From Edaphobacter acidisoli (lineage in GTDB: Bacteria > Acidobacteriota > Terriglobia > Terriglobales > Acidobacteriaceae), in NCBI RefSeq assembly GCF_014642855.1, contig NZ_BMJB01000002.1, forward strand, positions 62,001 through 126,000: a DNA stretch of 64,000 bases, given 5' to 3'. Position numbers and translations under genes: made by a program. This document shows positions 10,657 to 19,694 of this stretch, piece by piece. Each line of letters starts with the position of its first letter. Positions within the stretch are counted from its first letter, which is position 1. The notes below the pieces were generated by a model, which saw only the letters and a program-made list of their open reading frames with translations, was not told the DNA's origin and did no database searches.

Positions 10657-10802
10657 CCAAACTCCAGCCGACAACCCGGCCTCGAATCAAATTCGCAAAT
10701 GAGGTTTACCAACCGCCATTCGTATTCACGATTTTACGCTTTCAATCAACGAATGACTGTCCGGTGTTCTGTAACTTTCGTGGCATATCCTTGTAAATAA
10801 CC

Positions 10803-11759
10803 ATGACGCTCGACCCCATCCAGCTTCGCGTGCTCGGCTCGTTGATAGAAAAAGAGATCGCCACGCCAGAGAACTATCCGCTCTCGCTCAACTCGCTCAT
10901 CAATGCGTGCAATCAGAAGTCCAGCCGCGACCCCGTTCTCTCGCTCACCGAAGACGAAGTTCGCCAGGCCCTGCACACGCTCGAAGACCTCGCGCTCGTC
11001 GCGCCGGTGCACGACGGCCGCGTGCCCAAGTACGAGCATCGCATCCGCACGGTGCTCAACCTGCGCCGCGACGAGACTGCCGCGCTCTGTCTGCTGATGC
11101 TGCGCGGTCCGCAGACGCCGGGTGAGATTCGCAGTCGCGCCGACCGTCTCTACACCTTCGACGATCTTGCCGCAGTTCAAGCCACGCTCGACCGCCTCGC
11201 CGCACGCAACAATGGTGAAGAGGACCCTGCGAAGACCGGTCCGCTTACCGTGCAGCTACCGCGCCAGCCCGGATCGCGTGAAGCCCGCTACGCGCACCTG
11301 CTGGGGACCGCGCCTGATCTGACGCAAGGCCAGCCCGCAAACCCAAAGCCAGCCACGTTTGCTGTCGCTCCCGTCGGGCACGTCGAATCGCCTTTAAAGG
11401 AGCGAGCCGATGCGCCAAGACAGGGAAGTGCGGGCGCTCCCGAAGCATGGGTTGTCGTGAATGAGGTGCTGGTTCCGGGGCTTTTAAGGGCCGCAGCGGG
11501 AGACGAGATCATCCTGCTGACGTGGCTGCACCAGGCCAAACGCGATGTGCTCCAGGTGCATCCCGGCTGGGACCCGAACGTACCGCTCACGGGCGTCTTT
11601 CTGACGCGTTCGCCCGACCGTCCCAACCCCATCGGCCTGCACCGCGTTCAGGTGCTCGAAGTTGCCGGGAGCAGGCTCAGGGTCTCGCCGCTGGAGGCCA
11701 TCGACGGCACGCCCATCATCGACATCAAGCCGGTACTCAAGCACTCCCAGGATTTTTAG
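10803..11759 (+). CDS. Fusion of YceH (DUF480) and TrmO/TsaA-like domains
   Basis: A 318-residue protein joining two families that are normally separate. Residues 1 to about 170 are a YceH/DUF480 tandem winged-helix protein (LRVLGSLIEKEIATPENYPL, SLNSLINACNQKSSRDPV). A short linker leads to residues about 185-318, a TsaA/TrmO-like domain with RSPDRPNPIGLHRVQV and GTPIIDIKP. TrmO uses SAM to methylate N6-threonylcarbamoyl-adenosine 37 in tRNA. The reading frame is continuous across the join and ends with no loss of either signature. The function of YceH is poorly known, so the fusion is itself a clue. It stands alone, 128 bases from a divergent peptidase gene. Confidence 0.85.
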   Translation: MTLDPIQLRVLGSLIEKEIATPENYPLSLNSLINACNQKSSRDPVLSLTEDEVRQALHTLEDLALVAPVHDGRVPKYEHRIRTVLNLRRDETAALCLLMLRGPQTPGEIRSRADRLYTFDDLAAVQATLDRLAARNNGEEDPAKTGPLTVQLPRQPGSREARYAHLLGTAPDLTQGQPANPKPATFAVAPVGHVESPLKERADAPRQGSAGAPEAWVVVNEVLVPGLLRAAAGDEIILLTWLHQAKRDVLQVHPGWDPNVPLTGVFLTRSPDRPNPIGLHRVQVLEVAGSRLRVSPLEAIDGTPIIDIKPVLKHSQDF

Positions 11760-11846
11760 CTCGTTCGCGAAACTGCGTGAGAAAAACTGCCGTCTGTTCT
11801 CATGCACTCATTGTTCTGTATAAATGAAAGCCAGCTAGACGCATTC

Positions 11847-14108
11847 ATGTCGAACTTGCCCATCGACGACACGGGTATGCAATTGGAGCGGCGCTCCAAA
11901 TCGCGGCGCGATGTCGACGCGGAGCGCGATCATCTGCTGCACCTGCTCATGCAGCTTCCTGGCGCCATCGCGTGCCTCGACCGCGACTGGTACTTCACCT
12001 TCGTCAATCCGGAAGCGATGCGCCTCTTCCGCCTCACGCCGGAGCTGATCCGGACCAGGAACCACTGGGAGATCTTCCCGGAAAAACTCGGCACCGAGGT
12101 CGAGCGGGTCTACCGCTCGGTGATGGAGACCGGGCGTCCGGCCTACATCGAATATCACTGCGTGCCGCTCGATGTATGGCTCGACACGCATATCCTGCCT
12201 ATCGAGGGCGGTGTCGCTCTCTTCTGCCACGATGTGACCGACCGCAAGGGCGCCGAGATGTTGCGCGACTCGGCTGCGCGCCGCCTGAACCAGGTGCTCG
12301 AAGCCACGACCGACGCCGTGGTCAGTATCAACCGCGAAGGAAACTTCACCTTCCTCAATCGGCGTGCCAGAGAGCTGCTCGCCGCCAAGGGCGACCTGCT
12401 GGGCAAAAATGTCTGGCAGGAGTTTCCCGCGGCGAATCATCTTGGCGCATATCGTTACCACTTCGACCGCGCGCTCACGGAAGGCATCGCTTCAGAGTTT
12501 GAGGAGTATTATCCAGAGCCGCTCAATCTCTGGCTTGCGATCCAGCTTCGCCCTTTTGACGACGGCGTGGTTGTCTTCTTCCGCGACATGACCGCCAGAC
12601 GACAAGCCACCGCTACGCTGACGCGCCAGCAAGAGCTGCTCTCGGTCGTCCAGCAGGCCGCGCGCGTCGCTACCTGGGACATCGACTGCGCAACCGGAAA
12701 AGTCACCTTCGGCGACGGCTCATATCCTGTCTTTGGCCATCCGCTCGAAAGCCTTCCACACTTCGGAGCATTCAAAAAGATCGTTGTGCCGGAGTATCTG
12801 CCCGTCATCGCCGCATGCACGAAAGCTGCGATCGAGACGGGCGAGGTTATCGTGCAGGAGTTTCAGGTGCGCGCCGCCGACGGCAGCATTCTCTGGCTCG
12901 AAAGCCGCGGCCAGGCTGTCATGAAGAACGGCTTTCCCATCAGCCTTCGCGGCATCACGCTCGACATTCACGAGCGCAAGAAGAGCGAGGAGGCGCTGCG
13001 GCAGCGCCAGGCCGAGACCGAGCGCCAGCGTGCCGAGCTCGAGACCATCTATCAGACTGCGCCCATCGGCCTCTCGCTCTTCGATCCCGTCGAGTTCCGC
13101 TACCTTCGCGTCAACGACCGGCAGGCGGAGACTATCGGCCTGCCACGCGAGCAGATTCTTGGCCGGCCTATCACTGAGATCGCGCCCATCGATGGCCTGA
13201 TCGATCTCTTTCGCCAGGCCGTCGGCGGCCACCCTGTGAAAAACCACCTGCTCGAAGGCGAGCTTGCCACACGGCCTGGCGAGCGGCGGTTCTGGAACGT
13301 CAGCTACTCGCCGGTCGCGAACTCTGACGGTACCGTGGCCGCGCTTGCCGCTGCTGTGCTCGAAATCACGAACCAGAAGAAGGCCGAGGCCGCGCTGGTG
13401 CAGAGCGAGAAGCTCGCCGCCGTGGGCCGCCTGGCCAGCTCCATCTCGCACGAGATTAACAATCCGCTCGAAGCCATCACGAACCTGCTCTACCTCACCA
13501 GCCTCGATCCCGGCCTGCCGCAGCATTTGCAGGAATACGTCCATGCCGCGCAAAGCGAGCTCTCGCGCGTCTGCCAGATTGCCACGCAGACGCTGCGCTT
13601 CCATCGCCAGGCAGTTCGCGCCACTCGCGTCACGGCGGCGGAGCTGGTCGACGCGGTGCTTAAGCTCTACGCAGGCCGCCTCGCCAACTCTGCCATCACA
13701 GTCGATGCGAAGTATGCGAGCGATACGCCCATCCTCTGCTTTGAAAACGACATTCGCCAGGTGCTCAACAACCTCATCGCCAACGCCATCGACGCCATGC
13801 GCCAGGGCGGCCGTCTCGTCATCCGCGCTCACAATGCGAAGCACTCTCGCGCCGGGCACACTGCGGGCCGCGACGGCATCCGTATCACCATCGCCGACAC
13901 CGGCACCGGCATGTCCCCCGCCGTCCGGGCCCGCATCTTCGAGCCCTTCTACACGACGAAGGACCTGAACGGCACCGGCCTTGGCCTCTGGATCTCCGAA
14001 GACATCGTGAAGCGCCACCAGGGACACCTCACCTTCCGCACCACGGAACATCCCGTCCACCACGGCACCGTCTTCTCGCTCTTCCTTCCGCTCGAAGAGA
14101 CGCTTTAG
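11847..14108 (+). CDS. Multi-PAS sensor histidine kinase
   Basis: A cytoplasmic sensor kinase of 753 residues from the ATG at 11847; an in-frame ATG at 11802 would add 15 residues but has no better ribosome site. Four PAS domains follow in order, at about residues 20-135, 145-260, 268-385 and 395-515 (openings near PGAIACLD, EATTDAVVS, ARVATWDI and APIGLSLFD). The HisKA domain contains SSISHEINNP with the phosphorylated His at about 535; the ATPase domain holds the N box VLNNLIANAIDAM and the G boxes ADTGTGM and GTGLGLWIS. There are no membrane segments and no adjacent response regulator, so it is an orphan kinase sensing an internal signal, perhaps redox or a small ligand. Confidence 0.9.
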   Translation: MSNLPIDDTGMQLERRSKSRRDVDAERDHLLHLLMQLPGAIACLDRDWYFTFVNPEAMRLFRLTPELIRTRNHWEIFPEKLGTEVERVYRSVMETGRPAYIEYHCVPLDVWLDTHILPIEGGVALFCHDVTDRKGAEMLRDSAARRLNQVLEATTDAVVSINREGNFTFLNRRARELLAAKGDLLGKNVWQEFPAANHLGAYRYHFDRALTEGIASEFEEYYPEPLNLWLAIQLRPFDDGVVVFFRDMTARRQATATLTRQQELLSVVQQAARVATWDIDCATGKVTFGDGSYPVFGHPLESLPHFGAFKKIVVPEYLPVIAACTKAAIETGEVIVQEFQVRAADGSILWLESRGQAVMKNGFPISLRGITLDIHERKKSEEALRQRQAETERQRAELETIYQTAPIGLSLFDPVEFRYLRVNDRQAETIGLPREQILGRPITEIAPIDGLIDLFRQAVGGHPVKNHLLEGELATRPGERRFWNVSYSPVANSDGTVAALAAAVLEITNQKKAEAALVQSEKLAAVGRLASSISHEINNPLEAITNLLYLTSLDPGLPQHLQEYVHAAQSELSRVCQIATQTLRFHRQAVRATRVTAAELVDAVLKLYAGRLANSAITVDAKYASDTPILCFENDIRQVLNNLIANAIDAMRQGGRLVIRAHNAKHSRAGHTAGRDGIRITIADTGTGMSPAVRARIFEPFYTTKDLNGTGLGLWISEDIVKRHQGHLTFRTTEHPVHHGTVFSLFLPLEETL

Positions 14109-14213
14109 GGAAATCTTCCCTCTCAGAGACAATTGTTCATACCGCGAAGTATCATGATTCGCACGTCTAAAACGATTGTCATCCGCCGTCACGAACCCAC
14201 GGAGAATCCGTCC

Positions 14214-16094
14214 ATGAACTATCGCAGCCTGCTCGCTGCCGCGCTTCTTACTCTGCCTGCCGCGCTCCTCGCACAGACCAATGCCTACCCGCCCAGCGAA
14301 GTCACTACGCAAAACACCACGCTGCTCGTCGACATCGACCATCGCCCTGCCATCTCGCTCGACGGCCAGTGGCACATCATCGTCGACCCATACGGCACTG
14401 GCATCTACGACTTTCACCACCAGGTCAAATCGCGCGGCTACTTCATGGACGCCAAGCCCAAGCCCGGCGACGAGTATGACTTCAGCGCCTCGCCTACGCT
14501 CAAGGTTCCCGGCGATTGGAACACCCAGCGCGCCGACCTCTTCTACTACGAAGGACCCATGTGGTACGAGAAGGACTTCGACTACACCGTCAAGCCGCAC
14601 ACCCGCACCTTCATCCACTTTGGCGCGGCCAACTATCGCAGCTACATCTGGGTCAACACGCACAAGGTCTGCGAGCACGAGGGCGGCTTCACTCCCTTCG
14701 ATTGCGACATCACCAGCGTCGTGCACGATGGCCACAACTTCGTGGTTGCCGCGGTAGACAATAGCCGCATCCCCGATGGCGTACCCACGCTTCAGACCGA
14801 CTGGTGGAACTACGGTGGCCTGCACCGCGACGTCTCCATCGTCGAAGTGCCGGAGCAGTTTATTGACGACTACGACCTGCACCTCGTCCGCACGCCCGAC
14901 GAAGCCAGCACCAACCGCACCCTTGAAGGCTACGTCCACGTCGAAGGCGCGCCCGCAGGCACGCCCGTCACCGTCAACATCCCGGAGCTTCACGCGACCG
15001 CGCAGGCAACAACCGATGCGAACTCGCGCGTGGCCATTACCATCCCGGTCCAATCACTGACGCTCTGGTCGCCCGACACACCGAAGCTCTACAAAGTCGA
15101 GCTCACCGCTGGCACAGGCGCGTCCGCAGACCATCTCGAAGATATGCACGGCTTCCGCACCATCGAGACGCACGGCACCGAGATACTCCTGAACGGCAAG
15201 CCCATCTTTCTGCGCGGCGTCTCCATCCACGCCGAAGCCCCCTACCGCACCGGCCGCGCCTACTCGCAGCAGGATGTGGACACGCTGCTCGGCTGGTGCA
15301 AGGAGCTTGGCTGCAACTTCGCACGTCTTGCGCACTATCCGCATGACGAGCGCATGACGCGCACCGCCGACCGTCTCGGCATCCTCATCTGGTCCGAGAT
15401 TCCCGACTACTGGGCGCTCCAGTTCGATAACCCCGTCGTGCTCGAAAAATCCAAGCAGCAGATGCGCGAGATGATCCGCCGCGACCGCGACAAGGCCAGC
15501 ATCATCCTCTGGTCGGTTGCGAACGAAACGCCGGACACCGAGGTCCGCACCAAGTACCTGACGACGATGGCGAACTACGCGCGCGAACTCGACCCCACAC
15601 GCCTCGTCACCGCCGCGCTGCTTGTCCGCACGACGAAGGGAGCGAACGGCCCTGTCAAAGTTGTCGACGATCCGCTTGGCAAGGCTCTCGATGTCGTCGG
15701 CACCAATGAATACATCGGCTGGTACGACGGCCCCATCGACTCGATCGATAAGACTACATGGGACATCCACTACCAGAAGCCGCTCATCATGTCTGAGTGG
15801 GGCGGAGGCGCGCGCTTCGGCAACCACGACAGGTCCGCGCATCCTGCGCCGTGGAGCGAGGAGTACCAGGCCGAGCTCTACCGCCATCAGATTCCAATGC
15901 TGAACAAAATCCCACAGCTACGCGGCACAACGCCGTGGTGCCTGATGGACTTCCGCTCGCCGATGCGCACGTTGCCCGGCAAGGAAGACAACTTCAACCG
16001 CAAGGGCATGATCAGCGACCAGGGCCAGAAAAAAGAAGCCTTCTACATCCTGCAGAAAGCCTATAAAACCCGTTCCCTCGGCAAAGCGCAATAA
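14214..16094 (+). CDS. Exported glycoside hydrolase family 2 (beta-glucuronidase/galactosidase type)
   Basis: A 626-residue secreted GH2 enzyme. The ATG at 14214 is chosen because it is preceded by GGAG and opens a clean signal peptide (LLAAALLTLPAALLAQ). The order is an N-terminal jelly-roll sugar-binding domain (about 40-220), an Ig-like domain (225-320) and the TIM barrel. The barrel has FLRGVSIHAEAPY, the acid/base Glu in SVANETP and the nucleophile Glu in LIMSEWGGG, both intact. GH2 members cleave beta-glucuronides, beta-galactosides or beta-mannosides; the sequence does not let me choose safely, though the general look is beta-glucuronidase-like. The downstream pectin-lyase gene fits a plant-polymer diet. 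Confidence 0.88.
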   Translation: MNYRSLLAAALLTLPAALLAQTNAYPPSEVTTQNTTLLVDIDHRPAISLDGQWHIIVDPYGTGIYDFHHQVKSRGYFMDAKPKPGDEYDFSASPTLKVPGDWNTQRADLFYYEGPMWYEKDFDYTVKPHTRTFIHFGAANYRSYIWVNTHKVCEHEGGFTPFDCDITSVVHDGHNFVVAAVDNSRIPDGVPTLQTDWWNYGGLHRDVSIVEVPEQFIDDYDLHLVRTPDEASTNRTLEGYVHVEGAPAGTPVTVNIPELHATAQATTDANSRVAITIPVQSLTLWSPDTPKLYKVELTAGTGASADHLEDMHGFRTIETHGTEILLNGKPIFLRGVSIHAEAPYRTGRAYSQQDVDTLLGWCKELGCNFARLAHYPHDERMTRTADRLGILIWSEIPDYWALQFDNPVVLEKSKQQMREMIRRDRDKASIILWSVANETPDTEVRTKYLTTMANYARELDPTRLVTAALLVRTTKGANGPVKVVDDPLGKALDVVGTNEYIGWYDGPIDSIDKTTWDIHYQKPLIMSEWGGGARFGNHDRSAHPAPWSEEYQAELYRHQIPMLNKIPQLRGTTPWCLMDFRSPMRTLPGKEDNFNRKGMISDQGQKKEAFYILQKAYKTRSLGKAQ

Positions 16095-16148
16095 GTCGTC
16101 AGCTTAAACCTGCACGAGCTGCTCGTTTCTGAATCAGGGAAATCAGCC

Positions 16149-16177
16149 TTGACATATATTGAGTACGGTCGTACTCT
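16149..16177 (+). promoter_or_regulatory. Promoter of the TetR gene with internal palindromic operator
   Basis: TTGACA (16149-16154) and TACTCT (16172-16177) are 17 bases apart, just upstream of the TetR ATG at 16185. The space between them holds GAGTACGGTCGTACTC (16161-16176), seven-base perfect inverted arms around GT. The same 16 bases recur upstream of the next gene, so this is very probably the TetR protein's own operator, placed to block RNA polymerase. Confidence 0.8.
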
Positions 16178-16184
16178 TACGGCC

Positions 16185-16769
16185 ATGCGGTACTCGACAG
16201 AACACAAAGCGGAGAACCATAAGAATATTCTTTCCGTGGCCGCTCGCACGTTTCGCGAGCGTGGCGCCGACAGCAGCGGGATCGGGACAGTGATGAAGGA
16301 GGTAGGCCTCACGAAAGGGGGTTTCTACCGGCATTTTGAGAGCAAGGACGACCTGTTCGTCGAGGCGGTGGCACGGGCATTCGAGGAGATGGGAAATGGG
16401 ACGGCGGAAGCAGTAAAGTCCGCGCCCCAGGGCCAGGCTCTGCGGATCATCATCGAACGCTATCTCAGCATGCGTCACGTGAATTCGCCCGGATCCGGCT
16501 GCGTGCTCTCGGCCCTCGGACCGGAGCTCGCGCGCAAGCCGCTGGCTGTGCGAAAACGGATTGAGTCGTTGCTGGACGCGTATCGTGAACGGCTGCTGCC
16601 CTTTATTCCAGGCCGGACACGCGAGGAAAAGCTGGTGAAGTGCAGGCTGCTGTTTTCCAGCATGGCGGGAGTCCTGATGATGGCCCGCATGACTCCCGAC
16701 CCCCAAAAGCGCGAGCAGAGATTGATGGAGGCGAGGAGCTTTTTCATCAAGTGCTTTGCAGAAGAGTAA
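16185..16769 (+). CDS. TetR-family transcriptional repressor
   Basis: A 194-residue regulator; the ATG at 16185 is used because an earlier in-frame ATG (16149) would overlap the promoter. The N-terminal helix-turn-helix runs about residues 10-55 (FRERGADSSGIGTVMKEVGL then TKGGFYRHFESKDDLF), which is the TetR signature. The C-terminal ligand domain includes a GCVLSALGPELA segment of the kind seen in regulators that respond to small electrophiles or drugs. A near-perfect palindrome sits in its own promoter and again in front of the next gene, indicating autorepression and control of that gene. Confidence 0.9.
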   Translation: MRYSTEHKAENHKNILSVAARTFRERGADSSGIGTVMKEVGLTKGGFYRHFESKDDLFVEAVARAFEEMGNGTAEAVKSAPQGQALRIIIERYLSMRHVNSPGSGCVLSALGPELARKPLAVRKRIESLLDAYRERLLPFIPGRTREEKLVKCRLLFSSMAGVLMMARMTPDPQKREQRLMEARSFFIKCFAEE

Positions 16770-16783
16770 TTTTTTTGCCCTAA

Positions 16784-16803
16784 AAGAGTACGGTCGTACT
16801 CTT
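16784..16803 (+). promoter_or_regulatory. Second TetR operator in front of the small exported protein gene
   Basis: AAGAGTACGGTCGTACTCTT is a palindrome with nine-base arms around GT; its central 16 bases are identical to those in the TetR promoter at 16161-16176. It overlaps a likely -10 (TACTCT, 16797-16802) and starts 15 bases after the TetR stop codon, giving the next gene its own repressible promoter. Confidence 0.8.
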
Positions 16804-16839
16804 AAATTAAACGCACCCGAACCGAATCGAGAGGAACCG

Positions 16840-17247
16840 ATGAAATTCATGATCCCTTTACTCGCAGCGATGCTACCGGTAGCGTCCGTAGCGCAACCAC
16901 AGTCTGGAGCAGCTTCAGGCATACCCGCTGCGGCCATACCTCCAACAACCGCGGTACTGGTCATTGAAACTCCCAGGCAGGGCGTAACCCCTCAACAAAT
17001 CATGGCCGTCATTCCGGACGAGATTCAGGCAACGGTGAAGCTATACCTCGACGGAAAGATTCGGGAATGGTATTCGCGCGGCGATGGCCGGGGTGTCATC
17101 TTCCTCGTCGAAGCGAAGTCCGAAGACGAAGCCAGAGGCATCATGGAAACACTGCCGCTTGCGAAGGCGCACCTGATGAATTCCGAGTACATTCCTGTAG
17201 GACCGCTGATGCCGCTGAGGGCATTGAATCCGGCAGCGTTCCAGTAA
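16840..17247 (+). CDS. Small exported YCII/muconolactone-isomerase-like protein
   Basis: A 135-residue protein starting at the ATG at 16840 (GAGAGGAA site); the longer frame from 16756 would run through the operator. A signal peptide (LLAAMLPVASVAQ) is followed by a short Ala/Pro linker and a ferredoxin-like alpha/beta domain (about residues 45-135; LYLDGKIREWYSRGDGRG, FLVEAKSEDEARGIMETLPL). This pattern resembles muconolactone-isomerase and YCII-like small dimeric domains. No catalytic residue can be assigned. It is the apparent target of the adjacent TetR repressor, so it probably belongs to a response to a small molecule. Its export is unusual for this fold. Confidence 0.7.
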   Translation: MKFMIPLLAAMLPVASVAQPQSGAASGIPAAAIPPTTAVLVIETPRQGVTPQQIMAVIPDEIQATVKLYLDGKIREWYSRGDGRGVIFLVEAKSEDEARGIMETLPLAKAHLMNSEYIPVGPLMPLRALNPAAFQ

Positions 17248-17447
17248 CGCTTCTCGTTTGCAAGAGAGCTCATGTCCATGGCCGGAATCTGTACAGGTTC
17301 GCCTTCCATCTTCTGAAAGATCAACCTGAAGCCGCAATGCAGGAAAACCGGCATTCGGTATAAAGCCCGACTCGGTCATCTGCGGGAGTGCAATGCTTTC
17401 GCGGCCGGTCGGGCAATCGTTTTACCAAATAAGAAATTAATTATGTA

Positions 17448-17477
17448 TTGACACACATTCGCCGCCGAATGTACCGT
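17448..17477 (+). promoter_or_regulatory. Promoter of the PL4 lyase with a 16-base palindrome
   Basis: TTGACA (17448-17453) and TACCGT (17472-17477) are spaced 18 bases apart. Between them lies CATTCGCCGCCGAATG (17456-17471), six-base perfect arms around CCGC. The position suggests a repressor site, separate from the GntR-type site downstream. Confidence 0.5.
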
Positions 17478-17489
17478 GTCTCCTGTTCC

Positions 17490-17504
17490 ATTGGTCTAAC
17501 CAAA
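17490..17504 (+). promoter_or_regulatory. GntR/FadR-type operator upstream of the PL4 lyase
   Basis: ATTGGTCTAACCAAA fits the TGGTnnnACCA consensus bound by the FCD (FadR/PdhR/LldR) branch of GntR regulators, with TTGGT and ACCAA arms around CTA. It sits about 15 bases downstream of the predicted -10, where binding would block initiation or early elongation. Many FCD regulators control uronate and hexuronate use, which suits a pectin-lyase gene. No GntR gene lies in the window. Confidence 0.55.
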
Positions 17505-17539
17505 TCCATTACCTCAAAAAAACTCCCCGGAGGCTCCCC

Positions 17540-19693
17540 ATGAGACCCATGCAGTCTTTCTGGCTTTTCGGAACTGCTCTCCTCTTCCTTTGCGCGGCCA
17601 TGCCCACACACGCGCAGATCACCATCGATACCACCAACCCCGTTGACTGGAAGATCTCCAATGGCGTCGTTTCGCTCGACTGGAACTCCACCGACGCCCA
17701 CGTCTTCAGCGTCCACCTCACCGGACACACCGACGAGCTCGTTGATGTCACCAGCACGCACAACGGCCAGCCCAACGGTCTCTATATGGACAACGCCGGC
17801 ACCGGCTCCGGCACCAACACTGCCGGCTACGCCTTCGGCCCGAACAACAGCTATCTCGACTGGTGGATGACCACCGCGTCGAACGCGAAGAACGCCTTCA
17901 CCTATTCGCAGCATTACATCATCACGCCCGGGGACTCCGGCTTCCACGTTTACTTCGTCGCCAACCACTCGGCAACCGACGTGAAGGGAAGTCTCGGCCA
18001 GGTGCAGTACGTCTTCCGCCTCAATCTTGGCCTCTTCACCAACACCTACTCGTACAACACTGGGCTCTACAACCCTGGCGCGAGCATCGTGCCGCTGCCG
18101 TCGCCCGACGTCCTCGGCAACACCGACCCCGGCCGCCAGGTGCAGAACGCCGCGCTCGATCTGCACGGCCTACCCGTGCCCGCCGGCTACACGCGCCAGT
18201 TCTATACCAAGTACGACTACTCCAGCTTCGAGTACTTCCACCGGGCGCATGGCGTCTACGGCACAACCTACGCGGCGTGGACTGTCATTCCCACGCTCGA
18301 CTCGCTCGTCGGCGGCCCCACCAAGCAGGACCTCATCTTCACCGACAACCTCCTCATGATGGAGTGCCTGTCGAACCATCTCGACAACGACCTCGGCTAC
18401 ACGCCCGCGCAGGGGGCGAACTCAAGCCGCCTCTTCGGCCCCTACTACTTCCACTTCAATACCTTCGGCGGCGCGACAAACACGCCGTTCGCGCTCTATC
18501 GACAGTCGCTCGCATCGGCTGAAGGTTTCCATCACTTCTACGATCACGAGCAGACGCTGCTCGATAGTGGCTACGTCCCCAGCGACCAGCGCGGTCGCGT
18601 CGAGATCGACGCCGACCTCTCACACCACGGCGACTTCGACGCCGATGATCAGGGTCACGGAAACTCCGATCCAGACAATCACGGCCACGAGCACCACAAC
18701 TGGCCACAGCCAGCATTCGCCGTGCTCTCCGACAATCAGACCAACTTCCAATACACCACCGTCGGTCACGAATACTGGACTGAAGTCGGCAACGGCGACT
18801 CGCAGATCAAGCATGTAGCTCCCGGAACCTATCGCCTCTCCGTCTACAAACTCGGCGAATGGGGCGAGCTGCGCCACGACAACATCGCCGTAGCGCCGGG
18901 CGACACCACGCGCCTGAACGAAGTGAAGTTCACGCCGGAGAACTTCAGCACCGCGCCGCCCATCTGGACCATCGGCACGCCCGATCGCTCCTCGCACGAG
19001 TTCCTCCACGGCCACACACCCGATGGCCGCGACGACCGCCAGTACTGGGGCAACTGGAACTACTGGGCCGACTTCGCCGCCAACAACGGCGCGGTCATCT
19101 ACTACGCCACGCCCGTCGGCCTCACGCACGCCACCAACGACCTCAGCCAGTGGAACTACAACCAGTGGCAGAGCTTCGATCCCGGCCTCTACGCTGGCAT
19201 CTACAACTCAGCCGACGACACCACCGACGGCTACAAATACATCCTGCCGTCCTACGTCTCCAGCCCCGGCGCAGCCGCACCGCCCTGGCAAATCCACTTC
19301 ACCACAACGAAAGACCAGCAGGCACAGGGACAGTACGCCGTCCTCTCCGTCGGTCTGGCCGATACCGAATCCAGCTACATCGTCACGCTCAACGGCCACC
19401 AGCTCATCTGGCACGGCTACAACTTGAAGAACAGCGACGCCAGCCTGCGCAGCGGCCTCTCCGGCACCTACCAGTGGGTCGTCTTCCAGTGGGATGCCGC
19501 CGACCTCAACCCTCCCGGCGAGGACAACGTCATCACCTTCAGCGTCAACCACCAGGCCGGCGTCATGTACGACGCGCTCCGCATGGAGATCACCAACAAG
19601 TCAGCCGACCCCGCCGTCACCGGCTGGAACGACTACGAGTATCTCTACAACTCCACCTACACGCCCGCCAACGACGCGGCGCAGAACCAGTAA
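17540..19693 (+). CDS. Secreted polysaccharide lyase family 4 (rhamnogalacturonan endolyase type)
   Basis: A 717-residue exported enzyme with a GGAGG site and a signal peptide ending at THAQ. Three domains fit PL4: an N-terminal beta-sandwich lyase domain (about 25-345; the QFYTKYDYSSFEYFH-type segment carries the lysine expected of the family), a fibronectin-like domain (about 395-470; HVAPGTYRLSVYKLGEWG) and a C-terminal carbohydrate-binding jelly roll (about 475-705; IWTIGTPDRSSHEFLHG, FQWDAADLNPPGEDNVIT). PL4 enzymes cut rhamnogalacturonan I by beta-elimination. An odd His/Asp/Gly-rich insert (about 357-390) sits between domains one and two. Two palindromes in the promoter indicate tight regulation. 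Confidence 0.85.
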   Translation: MRPMQSFWLFGTALLFLCAAMPTHAQITIDTTNPVDWKISNGVVSLDWNSTDAHVFSVHLTGHTDELVDVTSTHNGQPNGLYMDNAGTGSGTNTAGYAFGPNNSYLDWWMTTASNAKNAFTYSQHYIITPGDSGFHVYFVANHSATDVKGSLGQVQYVFRLNLGLFTNTYSYNTGLYNPGASIVPLPSPDVLGNTDPGRQVQNAALDLHGLPVPAGYTRQFYTKYDYSSFEYFHRAHGVYGTTYAAWTVIPTLDSLVGGPTKQDLIFTDNLLMMECLSNHLDNDLGYTPAQGANSSRLFGPYYFHFNTFGGATNTPFALYRQSLASAEGFHHFYDHEQTLLDSGYVPSDQRGRVEIDADLSHHGDFDADDQGHGNSDPDNHGHEHHNWPQPAFAVLSDNQTNFQYTTVGHEYWTEVGNGDSQIKHVAPGTYRLSVYKLGEWGELRHDNIAVAPGDTTRLNEVKFTPENFSTAPPIWTIGTPDRSSHEFLHGHTPDGRDDRQYWGNWNYWADFAANNGAVIYYATPVGLTHATNDLSQWNYNQWQSFDPGLYAGIYNSADDTTDGYKYILPSYVSSPGAAAPPWQIHFTTTKDQQAQGQYAVLSVGLADTESSYIVTLNGHQLIWHGYNLKNSDASLRSGLSGTYQWVVFQWDAADLNPPGEDNVITFSVNHQAGVMYDALRMEITNKSADPAVTGWNDYEYLYNSTYTPANDAAQNQ

Positions 19694-19694
19694 C

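Noticed and set aside
12720..15053. A 777-codon minus-strand open frame across the kinase and GH2 genes
   Set aside because: It spans two well-supported genes and the gap between them, with no recognisable domain.
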